A stretch of DNA of 34,023 bases from Chloroflexota bacterium (GTDB taxonomy: Bacteria > Chloroflexota > Dehalococcoidia > Lucifugimonadales > Australimonadaceae). Below the pieces are notes generated by a model, which worked only from the letters and a program-made list of their open reading frames with translations, did no database searches and had not been told where the DNA came from. The stretch covers positions 1 to 34,023 of the forward strand of contig JADFQE010000014.1 in the NCBI GenBank assembly GCA_022561985.1. Reading direction: 5' to 3'. The position numbers were made by a program, and so were the translations under genes. Below, piece by piece: positions 20,863 to 29,828 of the stretch. Position 1 is the stretch's first letter; each line of letters begins with the position of its first letter.

Positions 20863-20910
20863 ATGTGGGTCAAGGGCGATGCCCTTGTGTGGGTCAAGGG
20901 CGATGCCCTT
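20863..20910. repeat. tandem 24-bp repeat containing AAGGGCATCGCCCTT hairpins at the Rieske gene stop codon
   Basis: (T)GTGGGTCAAGGGCGATGCCCTT occurs twice head-to-tail with a 24-nt period; the Rieske stop (20894) falls in the second copy on + coordinates. Confidence 0.85.
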
Positions 20911-22138
20911 GGCTGTGCCATTGGAGAAGATGCGGGAAGTGATCGCGCCAGTGCTCGGCTGCGGGGATCACCTCGGCGATCGTGTCGATGTGGCGCATGT
21001 CGTTTTGCCGCGGGTCGGTCACCTGGTGCGGTGGCTCGCCGCCGTCCGTGAAGGCGCGCAGCGTGGATAGCAGGTAGCGGCGGAGCGCGATGACGCCGCG
21101 GTCGCTGACGCCGAGGTGCTCGGCCGAGCGGTCGGCGAGCGGCCCCATGGATTCGGTGGCGGCGGCGTCCTGGTTCAGGAAGACAGCGATGCCCGTGAAG
21201 TCGGACGTGCGCTGCCGCTCGCGGTCCTGGAGATAGTCGTTGCTTGCGTTGCGGACCCGGTGGAAGTCGGGCCCGATCTCCTGGGCGCGGGAAGCGTCGT
21301 CGGCGGTGGCGGGCCGGTCCAGCACGCCCATGTCGAAGCGCCAGGTGTGCGTGTCGTCGATGGGGACGTAGATGTGCGGTGCCTTGGTGCCGCGTCCGTT
21401 GATCCAGCAGGTCACGGGCATGACGAAGCTCGTCACGCGCACGTACTGCTCGCCGGGGCCGGCCTCGCGCAGCGCGACAAGGCGCAGGCCGAAGTCCGTC
21501 TCCTCGATCTCGTAGGCCGGTGTCGTGTCCTGCTGGAACAGCCCCTGGCGGTCGTCGGTGCTGCCGGCGCCCCACTCCTTGTGCAGGAACGAGAGGTGTG
21601 CGGAGTCGACCTCGCCCTCGAGGCCCTGGAGGTAGTTGCACTCCAGGACGGACTTGGTGACCCAGACGTTCTCCGGCGGCACCTTCGTGAACAGGTAGCT
21701 CGGGAAGAGCGGCAGGTGCTCCTTCGGGCCCATGTAGGCCCAGATGAGCCCCGCGACCTCGTGGCAGGGGTACGCCGTGTGCTGGACCTTGGGCCCGAGC
21801 TTGCTGCCGGCCGGCTCGGCGGGCGTGTCGAGCACATTGCCGTCGACGTCGTACTTCCAGCCGTGGTAGATGCAGCGCAGGCCGCACTCCTCGTTGCGTC
21901 CGTAGAGCAGCGACGTGCCGCGGTGCGAGCAGTGCTCGGCGAGCAGGCCGAGGCGGCCGTCCGTGTCGCGGAAGCCGACGAGGTCCTCTCCCAGAACCCG
22001 GACGCGCCGGGGTGGCGAGTCGGGGGCGGGCAGCTCCGAGGACAGCATCACCGGCAGCCAGTACCGCCGCATGAGCCGGCCCATGGACGAATCGGCGCCG
22101 GTGCGCGTCAGGAGCTCGTTGTCTTGGAGGCTGAGCAT
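20894..22138 (-). CDS. Rieske [2Fe-2S] aromatic-ring-hydroxylating oxygenase alpha subunit (phthalate 4,5-dioxygenase-like)
   Basis: MLSLQDNELLTRTGADSSMGRLMRRYWLPV...CSHRGTSLLYGRNEECGLRCIYHGWKYDVDGNVLDTP (Rieske CXH...CX2H). Confidence 0.93.
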   Translation of the reverse strand: MLSLQDNELLTRTGADSSMGRLMRRYWLPVMLSSELPAPDSPPRRVRVLGEDLVGFRDTDGRLGLLAEHCSHRGTSLLYGRNEECGLRCIYHGWKYDVDGNVLDTPAEPAGSKLGPKVQHTAYPCHEVAGLIWAYMGPKEHLPLFPSYLFTKVPPENVWVTKSVLECNYLQGLEGEVDSAHLSFLHKEWGAGSTDDRQGLFQQDTTPAYEIEETDFGLRLVALREAGPGEQYVRVTSFVMPVTCWINGRGTKAPHIYVPIDDTHTWRFDMGVLDRPATADDASRAQEIGPDFHRVRNASNDYLQDRERQRTSDFTGIAVFLNQDAAATESMGPLADRSAEHLGVSDRGVIALRRYLLSTLRAFTDGGEPPHQVTDPRQNDMRHIDTIAEVIPAAEHWRDHFPHLLQWHSQGHRP

Positions 22139-22160
22139 CGTGGTCCTCTCGCCTGTGGGC

Positions 22161-23129
22161 CTAGGGCACCAGGATGACCTTGCCGGTCGTGAGGCGGCCT
22201 TCGAGGCGCCGGTGTGCCTCGGCCGCCTCCGAGAGGGGCAGCCGCTCGCCGATGCGCACCGTGAGCTTGCCGGATGCCGCCCAGGAGATGAGGTCGCCCG
22301 AGCGCTCCTCGAACTCCTCGCGCGTCCGCGTGTAGTGCCCGAGGTTCGGCCGCGTCAGGAAGAGCGAGCCCTTGGCGTTGAGCACCTGCGGGTCGAGCGG
22401 GGCCACCGCGCCCGAGGCCTGCCCGAAGAGCACGAGCATGCCGCGGGGACGCAGACAGTCGAGGCTTCCATCGAAGGTCGTCTTGCCCACCGAGTCGTAG
22501 ACGACCGGCAGCATCTCGCCGCCGGTGATGCGCTTCACGGCCGCCACGAAGTCATCCTGCGTGTAGAGGACGACGTCGTCGGCGCCCGCCTCGCGGGCGA
22601 GCGCGGCCTTCTCCGGCGTGGACACCGTCGTGATGACGCGCGCGCCGCGCATCTTCGCGATCTGGATCAGCAGCAGTCCGACGCCGCCCGCACCCGCATG
22701 GATCAGGCAGGTGTCGCCGTCGCTGAGCGGGTAGGTCGACGTCGCGAGGAAGTGCGCGGTCATGCCCTGGGTGGGGAGCGCCGCCGCGGTCGCTTCGTCG
22801 AAGCCTTCGGGCAGCTTGACGAGGCGCTTCGCCGAGGCCACGACGAGCTCGGCGTAGGCGCCCCGGCCGCCGCTGACCATCACGCGGTCGCCAACGGCGA
22901 AGCCGTCGACCCCCGGGCCGAGCGCCACGATCTCGCCCGCGCCCTCGGAGCCGGGCAGGTGTGGAAGCTCCACCGGGTAGGCGCCGGCGCGGCGGTAGGT
23001 GTCGACGAAGTTGACGCCGACGGCGCTGAGCCTGATGAGCGCGTCGCCCTCGCCGGGCTCGGGATCCCCCACGTCCTCGTACCTGAGGACCTCGGGACCG
23101 CCGTGCTCGTGGAAACGGACTGCCTTCAC
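22161..23129 (-). CDS. NADPH:quinone oxidoreductase family (MDR superfamily)
   Basis: MKAVRFHEHGGPEVLRYEDVGDPEPGEGDALIRLSAVGVNFVDTYRRAGAYPVELPHLPGSEGAGEIVALGPGV...CLIHAGAGGVGLLLIQIAKMRGARVITT. Confidence 0.94.
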   Translation of the reverse strand: MKAVRFHEHGGPEVLRYEDVGDPEPGEGDALIRLSAVGVNFVDTYRRAGAYPVELPHLPGSEGAGEIVALGPGVDGFAVGDRVMVSGGRGAYAELVVASAKRLVKLPEGFDEATAAALPTQGMTAHFLATSTYPLSDGDTCLIHAGAGGVGLLLIQIAKMRGARVITTVSTPEKAALAREAGADDVVLYTQDDFVAAVKRITGGEMLPVVYDSVGKTTFDGSLDCLRPRGMLVLFGQASGAVAPLDPQVLNAKGSLFLTRPNLGHYTRTREEFEERSGDLISWAASGKLTVRIGERLPLSEAAEAHRRLEGRLTTGKVILVP

Positions 23130-23231
23130 GCTCGCCTCCTCCAGCCATGATGTGGCCGCGATGATGTGGCGGATTCTAGCGGCAACCGGCGGGCCGTGCT
23201 CGCCCGGCCGTCGCCCCGACCAATCGAAGGG

Positions 23232-23726
23232 TCACGTGAGCGCGGCGTAGACCGGCGGAGCGAGGAGCCCCACGATGATCGGGAAGGGCGCGTTGACGGC
23301 GAGGCGGCTCGCGGCGAAGGCGCCGCCCATGAAGGGGACCTCGTACATGATCGTCCGGGTGAGGGGGATCACGCTCCACGCCGTCAGGAAGGCGGCGACG
23401 GCCCCGACCCCCGCTCCCGAGGAGAACACCGAGCCCGTCAGCGGCATGACGATGGCGGGCCCGCCGGGCATCACGGCCCCGAGCGCCGCGCCGATCAGCA
23501 CGCCGGAGAAGCCCGAGTCCGCCCCCATCCACCGGGTGATGAGCTCGGACGGCAGCACGACCCGTACCATACCGGCGAACAGCATGCCCATCGCGATGAG
23601 CGGAGCGACTTGCCGGAGCAGGCCTGCCGACACGCCGAGCCCGGCGCGCACCCCGGCCGGGCCCTTGCGGAGGAGCACGAGCAAGCTCGTCGCGGCAAAG
23701 AGCGCAGCAAGGATGGCGAGCGTCAT
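23232..23726 (-). CDS. half-size membrane permease (possibly PF03773/ArsP-like), partner of 23723-24394
   Basis: Hydrophobic, about 4-5 TM segments; GVLIGAALGAVMPGGPAIVMPLTGSVFSSGAGVGAVAAFLTAWSVIPLTRTIMYEVPFMG is similar to the neighbour. Confidence 0.68.
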   Translation of the reverse strand: MTLAILAALFAATSLLVLLRKGPAGVRAGLGVSAGLLRQVAPLIAMGMLFAGMVRVVLPSELITRWMGADSGFSGVLIGAALGAVMPGGPAIVMPLTGSVFSSGAGVGAVAAFLTAWSVIPLTRTIMYEVPFMGGAFAASRLAVNAPFPIIVGLLAPPVYAALT

Positions 23727-24394
23727 CGGCCGTCCTCGCCGGTGTCCACGCCGGTGTCCATGATCTCTGGGGGGGTCGCCTCGCCCCCAGCGCGCGTCTT
23801 GCCCCTCGTCCGCATCTCAGAGGTCCGCGCAAGCTTGGTCCGGGCAGCCTCGCGCGCACCGGCGGGCATGAGCCGGAACAGCACGGGGACGAGCACGACC
23901 GAGACGAGGGGGAGCCAGATGGCCCCCACCACGCGGGCCGCGGTGAACGGCAGTCCGAGGAAGGGGATGTCCCAGACCAGCAGCCGGGAGACCGTGAAGG
24001 AGTTGCGCATCGCCAGGAAGCCGGCCAGAGGCCCGATCCCCGCGCCGCCGCTCATCATCCCAGCGGCGAGGGGATAGGCGATGTAGGGACCGCCGGGCGA
24101 GAAGGCCCCGGCGGCGACGCCGATCGCCAGGCCGGCGAACCCGGCATCGTCGCCCATCCAGCGTCCGATGGCACTCGGCGGGATGAGCACCGTCAGCATG
24201 CCGGCCATCCCGATGCCGAGGAGGACGAAGGGTGCGGCACGCAGCAGCAGGCGCACCGCGCCTTCACCGCCGTCCGCGAGCCCGCCGGTGCCTTCGCGGA
24301 CGAACACCAGGAGCGTGGCGACGACGAGCAGCCCGAGCATGATGCGGAGAGAGGGGTTACGCCACCAGGGGGTGTGGGGTCGAGCAGGGCGCAA
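23723..24394 (-). CDS. half-size membrane permease, paralogue of 23232-23726
   Basis: IGRWMGDDAGFAGLAIGVAAGAFSPGGPYIAYPLAAGMMSGGAGIGPLAGFLAMRNSFTVSRLLVWDIPFLG; 4-bp stop/start overlap with the downstream partner. Confidence 0.68.
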   Translation of the reverse strand: MRPARPHTPWWRNPSLRIMLGLLVVATLLVFVREGTGGLADGGEGAVRLLLRAAPFVLLGIGMAGMLTVLIPPSAIGRWMGDDAGFAGLAIGVAAGAFSPGGPYIAYPLAAGMMSGGAGIGPLAGFLAMRNSFTVSRLLVWDIPFLGLPFTAARVVGAIWLPLVSVVLVPVLFRLMPAGAREAARTKLARTSEMRTRGKTRAGGEATPPEIMDTGVDTGEDGR

Positions 24395-24484
24395 GGGGGT
24401 CCTTGGGGGAGGCGATGGACGCCCCGGGAGATGCGCCCATGATAGCCGACCGCAGGATCGGGAGCAGGCGCCGGCGCGCTCGGG

Positions 24485-25458
24485 CTAGCCTGGCACCGTG
24501 AAGTCGATGGTGAGCTGCGGCCGGCTGGCGCCGTTGGAGTGCTCGCGGCTGTCGAAGCGCTTCGCCGTCTGCCGGGCATCCTCGTTGCCCTTGAGCAGCC
24601 AGCCGAAGTTCCCCTCCGGCGCATCGAGCCACGATTGCACGTCGGCGACCATCGCCTCGGCCGACGCCCAGGTATCGCTTCCGGTGCCGCCGACAGCCGT
24701 GCCGCCGCTGGGGGCGGTCTCGAAGTCGCCTCCGGGGGTATCCCACGCCTGGGTGTCGAAGAAGCGATGGACCCACGTGGCGTCGCCCATGGCGGCGCGC
24801 GTGCCGGCTCCCTCCGGCCCCGATGCGTCAGAAGCGCCTTCGCCCCAGTCCGCCAGCACCCGGTGCAGCGTGAGGGTCTCGGTGCCTCCGCGGGTCCTCG
24901 ACATCCGCATCCGCAGCGTCACGGCCGTCACCGTCGCGCCGAGGGGAACGGCCCCGGCGACGTCGAACCGCAGGAGGGCGCGCCGCGTGTTGCGCGAGTT
25001 CGTATTGCCGACGAAGAGATAATCGCCCGTGCCGTTGGACCGGAAGCTGAAGGTGTCCTCGAAGAGCGTGTTGTCCGCGGAGGGCTCGATCGTCACGGAG
25101 CCGGGCTCCGGCGGCGGTGGCGTCGCGCTGGGCGTGGGCGTGGGTACGGGCGTCGGCGTGGGCGATGGCGTCGCGGCGGGGGCGTTGGCGTTGGCGTTGG
25201 CGTCGCGATGAGGGTCGGCGTCGCAGCCCGCGCCGGCGTGGGGACCGGCGTGGCCGTGGGGGTTGGCGAGGGCTCGGGCGTCGCGGCGGGAGGCGGCGTG
25301 GGAGTGGACGCCGGCTGTGGGAGCGTGACGGTCGCAGTGGGAGCCACGCTCGGCGTCGGGTCCGCGCTGCAGGCGGCCGTGCCGAGCGTGAGCACGAGGC
25401 CCACGAGCAGCCAGCCGCCTGTGCGGACCTGCGCTGAGGCTTGGGAGAAGCGCGTCAT
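24485..25458 (-). CDS. DNRLRE-domain lipoprotein interrupted by an apparent frameshift in the Pro/Thr linker
   Basis: ORF 25093-25458 supplies MTRFSQASAQVRTGGWLLVGLVLTLGTAACSADPTPS...TPTPTPTP. ORF 24485-25477 supplies PAATPSPTPTPVPTPTPSATPPPPEPGSVTIEPSADNTLFEDTFSFRSNGTGDYLFVGNTNSRNTRRALLRFDV.... The frames join near 25180-25200. Confidence 0.7.
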
Positions 25459-25526
25459 CAGACTGAGCTACGCTCACGGCCTCCGGCGAGCTTCATGCGC
25501 GGACCGCCGGAGGCCGTTGCGGACGG

Positions 25527-26132
25527 CTACGTCAGGCGCTTGAGCGCCTCCGCCGCCGTGATCGACTCGTGAGCGATGAAGCCGTAGTTCGTGAGCGCCG
25601 CCTGGTAGGCGTCCGGCCCCGGCCCGGCAGTGGCGTCGTTGATCACTATCACTTCATAGCCACGCTCCTCGGCATCGCGCAGGTGCGACTCGACACACAG
25701 ATTCGCCGACATGCCGCACAGCAGGATCGTGTCGATGCCGCGCTTGCGGAGCTGGATGTCGATGTCGCTCGTGTGGAACCCGCTCAGGTTCTTGTGCGGC
25801 CCGCACTGCACGACATCGTCCGCGGGCACCAGGTCCGGGTGGAACTCGGCGCCCCATGCCCCGCGGGAGAACATCTTGCGGGTGAACATCACCGTGTCGA
25901 TGAAGTTGTTGTTCTGCCAGGCTTCATACTCCTTGTCGTAGTAGTGGGGGGAGTAGAAGACCCGTACACCGGCCTTGTTGGCCGCGCTGACGAGCTGGCG
26001 AAGCTTCGAGACAACGTCGTGCTCGACCACCTGATCCCCGACGAGGTCCCAGACGGCGCCGCCCTCGGAGAGGAAGTCGTTCTGTGGATCCACGATCACC
26101 AACGCTGTGCTCTTCGGGTCGATGGGCGGCAT
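25527..26132 (-). CDS. isochorismatase family cysteine hydrolase
   Basis: TALVIVDPQNDFLSEGGAV...NKAGVRVFYSPHYYDKEYEAW...FHTSDIDIQLRKRGIDTILLCGMSANLCVESHLRDAEERGYEVIVINDATAG. Confidence 0.93.
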   Translation of the reverse strand: MPPIDPKSTALVIVDPQNDFLSEGGAVWDLVGDQVVEHDVVSKLRQLVSAANKAGVRVFYSPHYYDKEYEAWQNNNFIDTVMFTRKMFSRGAWGAEFHPDLVPADDVVQCGPHKNLSGFHTSDIDIQLRKRGIDTILLCGMSANLCVESHLRDAEERGYEVIVINDATAGPGPDAYQAALTNYGFIAHESITAAEALKRLT

Positions 26133-26253
26133 GAATCATTCTCCGGGTGATGGGATCACGACCAGGCTGACGCCGGCCGGCGATAGTGAGATGCGCCAGG
26201 GGCCGAAACGGTGCGGTGCCGGGTCGGCTCGCATCGTTTTACGCTAGCTATGC

Positions 26254-27183
26254 TTAGGAGGAGCTGTCTACGAACAGGTCGGCGAGACTCCACGCCTTGC
26301 GTATCAGACCCTGCTCATGGAGGTAGCCGACCACGACTTCGACGCTCCGGCCGTGCGTTCGGAGCCCGTGGGGCCGCGGGAAGTGACCGGCTTTGCGGAG
26401 CGCGCCCACCCGCAGCCCCTGGTGCACGGCGTCGTCGGGCTCCTCGGCGTCGTAGATCGCCCGCGCCTTCTCCGCGGCAGCCACGACGGCACCCGCAAGC
26501 CCAGGGTTCGCCGCCGCCGATGCTTCCTTGATGACCAGCATCGTGTTGATGGGGAAGGCGCCGGAATCCTGGACGTACGCATCGAGGGCAGGGTACGGGT
26601 CGCCGATCAGCCGCGAGACGTTCTCGGGGAGGCCGACGTTGCCGCCTGCCACCACCAGCGCGTCGATCTCGCCCGCCGCAAGCAGCGCGTCGAGGTCCTT
26701 GCGCTGCTCACGCTTGAACCGGGGCGGACGCGGGTAGGGCACGCCCGAGAGCGAGTCGCGCTCGCCCTCCACCCAGACGATGGAGTCGGCGGCGACGCCG
26801 TAGTGGTGCTCGATGATCCCCCGGAGCCAGACGGCGGGGTTGGAGGCGAACCCGAGGGGGACGCCAACGCGCTTCCCCGCGAGGCCGGCCGGGCCGTCGA
26901 TGCCGGAGCGCCCGCTCACGGTGACACCGGTGAGCGGGAAGAAGAGGTTGGGGAAGACCGGGAGCCCGATGATGGGCACGCCCTGGTCGCGGGCGATGAT
27001 GAAGTTCGCGATGGTGAGCTCGCCCACGTCGTAGGGCAGGGTGGTCACCATGTCCGGGAAGATGGGTGCCGGGGCCGGGCCGGGGTTGACCATCTCCACG
27101 TCGAACCCGTCGATCAAGACGCGCCCGCTCAGCAGGAACTTGGTCTCGAGGCGGTCACCCACCGCGATCTTGAGCTTCGGCAT
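26254..27183 (-). CDS. 4,5-dihydroxyphthalate decarboxylase-like / SBP-fold protein
   Basis: LKIAVGDRLETKFLLSGRVLIDGFDVEMVNPGPAPAPIFPDMVTTLPYDVGELTIANFIIARDQGVPIIGLPVFPNLFF...GLAGKRVGVPLGFASNPAVWLRGIIEHHYGV. Confidence 0.75.
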   Translation of the reverse strand: MPKLKIAVGDRLETKFLLSGRVLIDGFDVEMVNPGPAPAPIFPDMVTTLPYDVGELTIANFIIARDQGVPIIGLPVFPNLFFPLTGVTVSGRSGIDGPAGLAGKRVGVPLGFASNPAVWLRGIIEHHYGVAADSIVWVEGERDSLSGVPYPRPPRFKREQRKDLDALLAAGEIDALVVAGGNVGLPENVSRLIGDPYPALDAYVQDSGAFPINTMLVIKEASAAANPGLAGAVVAAAEKARAIYDAEEPDDAVHQGLRVGALRKAGHFPRPHGLRTHGRSVEVVVGYLHEQGLIRKAWSLADLFVDSSS

Positions 27184-27220
27184 CTTAGGGGCCTCCGTTC
27201 CGGGGTCTGAAGTGGGGGGT

Positions 27221-27817
27221 CTAGGCTTTCGGCATCTGCGTGGCTGACCGGAACACGGAGCTCTTGTTGTCGCCCAGGTGGTAGCGGTGCCGCCAGACGT
27301 CGTCCAGGTTCTGGCTCGTCACCCGCACGTAGACCGTGGCCTCGGTGGTAGAGCCCTGGGGTGCTGTGGGATCTCGCCGGGGAGGAAGTAGGCGGCCTCC
27401 CCAGGGCCCTGGACGACCTCCTGGACCTTCCTCAAGCACCGGTGGCTGCGTGGTGTCCTCCGGGTAGCTCCACCGGTAGCGCGCCTGGACGTTCGAGCCC
27501 GCGGCCACGCCGTAGACGACGAAGCACGTGCCGTGGTCGTGCGGCGATGGCACGCCCGCCTTCTGCGGCCCCTGACGGTACACCATCACCATGAAGCCGG
27601 GGTCGGGGTGGCCGCGGTCGGCGTCGGCGTGGATCGTGTAGCTGCCGGCCGCCTTGCCGAAGCGCTCGCTCGTCTCCGGCCAGCCGGTGGCGAACAGCTC
27701 CCGCATCCGGTCGGCGATCGTCTGCGCCTGGACCCGCGCGTCCTTACCCGCGGCGAATGCTTCGCGGATGTCCTCGATGAACCGCTGCTCCGTATAGGGT
27801 GGGGTCGCTCCTGTCAT
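27221..27817 (-). CDS. cupin-like protein with a short internal out-of-frame segment
   Basis: PSPHDHGTCFVVYGVAAGSNVQARYRWSYPEDTTQ...TTEATVYVRVTSQNLDDVWRHRYHL. ATG at 27817. Residues encoded by about 27362-27427 read sensibly only in another frame. Confidence 0.68.
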   Translation of the reverse strand: MTGATPPYTEQRFIEDIREAFAAGKDARVQAQTIADRMRELFATGWPETSERFGKAAGSYTIHADADRGHPDPGFMVMVYRQGPQKAGVPSPHDHGTCFVVYGVAAGSNVQARYRWSYPEDTTQPPVLEEGPGGRPGPWGGRLLPPRRDPTAPQGSTTEATVYVRVTSQNLDDVWRHRYHLGDNKSSVFRSATQMPKA

Positions 27818-27882
27818 CGCACGCTCCGCTGTCACAGGCTTCTTGACGGGCCGCCGCCAGGATAGCGGAGCGCAGGAGCGCG

Positions 27883-28998
27883 TCAACCACCGCCGCCCCG
27901 GATCGCGTCGGCGAGTATCTGTGCCCGTTTCGCGTTCCCCAGCTCCGTGAAATGCCACTTGTTGCTGATGTCCCGCTCTGGAACGAGGTCCATCGCGGCG
28001 TCCAGATCGATGAGCTTCACCTTTCGTATCTCCGAGAAGTCGCGGACCGCTTCGTTGATGCGATCGATGCCCCACGCATAGACGGGTCTCGGGCCGATGT
28101 GCATGTCGGCTCTGTTGTAGGCCGCCGTCGTCAATACCAGCTGTGCGCCCGTCTCTTCGCTGATCGCGGCGAACAGGGCCAGGGTGGCGGAGAACGGATC
28201 GGTGCTGAACAGCTCCTTCCCAAGCGCAACGTGCTCTGGATCGAAGAAGTCAACGACGTGTCGCTCGGCGAGGCCGTCCCAGACTTCGGCGCCTCTGCCG
28301 CCAGCGACGAGGGCCGCAGCCAGCTTGAGCGTGGCCGGCAGGAGACGGCGGATCCCCGCGCGCCGGCCTCCGTAGGGGACCCAGGGTACGTAGATGTGCG
28401 TGTGGCCGGGGCCGACTTCCCCTCGATCATGGGCCAGGAAGCCGAGCACGTCGTTGATGCCCGCGAACAACACGATGACGTCGGCCTTGTACCCCCGCAG
28501 CACATCGAAAACGAGCCGATTGTATGCGTGAGCCACCGTGTAGTGCGGGGCGCCGGCATTCAGGACTCTCCATCCATCGAGGTGCGCCGCGAGCTGGTAG
28601 GCCATGGTCTGATGGGGAGCGAGCTGGTCCTCGAACACCACGCAGTCGCCAGCGAGATACAGCGTCCTTCCTGCTGGATCCGCTCCCTCGGACGTCCGGC
28701 GGAAGTGATCGTGAACGTCGGGGTAGTCCGATGACGGGATGAAGTGGGTGAAGATGTGCGGTTCCATCCGCAGCGAGGGCGTTCCCCGCCGGAGGAGCGT
28801 TGGGAACCTCCTTCTCAGCATGGCGCGGGCAAACAGCTCAGCGGCGAGGAGCATCAGGGCGCTGTAGGTCAACGCGATGAGCACGAGCCCGATCACGCGA
28901 CCCCGTTCCTCGAACGTCAGGGCCGCCGCGACGGCGCCCAGGCCAAGGGCACTGAGCAGCGCCATCGAGCCTGCGAGCCTGATAGCGAGCGGTTTCAT
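27883..28998 (-). CDS. membrane-anchored SGNH-hydrolase-like protein
   Basis: Two N-terminal TM segments, then LYLAGDCVVFEDQLAPHQTMAYQLAAHLDGWRVLNAGAPHYTVAHAYNRL, VIVLFAGINDVLGF (GxND block), NKWHFTELGNAKRAQIL (C-terminal His block). Confidence 0.7.
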   Translation of the reverse strand: MKPLAIRLAGSMALLSALGLGAVAAALTFEERGRVIGLVLIALTYSALMLLAAELFARAMLRRRFPTLLRRGTPSLRMEPHIFTHFIPSSDYPDVHDHFRRTSEGADPAGRTLYLAGDCVVFEDQLAPHQTMAYQLAAHLDGWRVLNAGAPHYTVAHAYNRLVFDVLRGYKADVIVLFAGINDVLGFLAHDRGEVGPGHTHIYVPWVPYGGRRAGIRRLLPATLKLAAALVAGGRGAEVWDGLAERHVVDFFDPEHVALGKELFSTDPFSATLALFAAISEETGAQLVLTTAAYNRADMHIGPRPVYAWGIDRINEAVRDFSEIRKVKLIDLDAAMDLVPERDISNKWHFTELGNAKRAQILADAIRGGGG

Positions 28999-29072
28999 CC
29001 TAGATCGAGTGCACCGGCATCGCGCATCCGGGCGAGATCATGCGAAGGAGACCGTGGGCATGCCCAGGGCGC

Positions 29073-29828
29073 TCAGGCGAGAGTGGCCGTTGCGACGATT
29101 CGCTGGCGCCGCAGGGATGGCAGGTCGGGATGCTTGTCGAGGGTCCGGACGAGGGTTCGCGTGCTCCACAGAGGCGCGTTTCGACCCGGGAGGGCGGCAT
29201 ACAGCGCGCGGACGAACTCAAGGTCCTCGGGATAGTCCACGTCCAGCCGGTATCCGGCGCCAGCCACGTTCGCCGAAACCAGAGCGCCGAGGCGAAATTC
29301 ATCGGGGTGGTCATACGCGTACAGCGTCACGTGCTCCCGGTGGTCCTGGGCCACGGCCACGGTGTCGAGCCGATCGAGGACCGCGTCGGTGACGACCTCG
29401 GCGCCAACCCCGTCGGGGAGTCCGCACTCCGGCCGGTGGTTGTAGGCGAGGTCATAGCCGCCATCGCGCTCGAACCGCACGAGGCTGTCCACCTGCCTCG
29501 GATCGACGAAGGGGTTGTCGGCACACACCCGGACGAAGAGGTGCCCTGGGTATTCGTGGGCCGCTTGCCGGAACCGCGCCAGGACATCCCATGAATGGCC
29601 GCGCACGCAAGGGAGCCCAAGCTTGCTGACCTCAGTCTCGATGGCATCGTCTTCGTCGGCCGCGGTCGTCGCCACCACGATCGTGTCCAGGGTGCGTGCT
29701 GCCATAAGCCGCAGCAGCACGAGGCGGAGCAACGATTGCCCGCCAACGTCCGCCAGGGTTTTCCCCGGAAGTCGGGTTGACCCCATGCGAGCCTGGACTA
29801 TAGCCACTGTCTGCGTTGGTGTGGTCAT
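29073..29828 (-). CDS. SpsF-like cytidylyltransferase family protein
   Basis: TVAIVQARMGSTRLPGKTLADVGGQSLLRLVLLRLMAARTLDTIVVATTAADEDDAIE...FVRVCADNPFVDPRQVDSLV...YRLDVDYPEDLEFVRAL. ATG at 29828. Confidence 0.9.
   Translation of the reverse strand: MTTPTQTVAIVQARMGSTRLPGKTLADVGGQSLLRLVLLRLMAARTLDTIVVATTAADEDDAIETEVSKLGLPCVRGHSWDVLARFRQAAHEYPGHLFVRVCADNPFVDPRQVDSLVRFERDGGYDLAYNHRPECGLPDGVGAEVVTDAVLDRLDTVAVAQDHREHVTLYAYDHPDEFRLGALVSANVAGAGYRLDVDYPEDLEFVRALYAALPGRNAPLWSTRTLVRTLDKHPDLPSLRRQRIVATATLA

Noticed and set aside
25093-25330. Repetitive GGCGTx sequence considered as a tandem repeat or CRISPR-like array
   Set aside because: It is the codon-level Pro/Thr repeat of a lipoprotein linker; no spacers or conserved repeat units.
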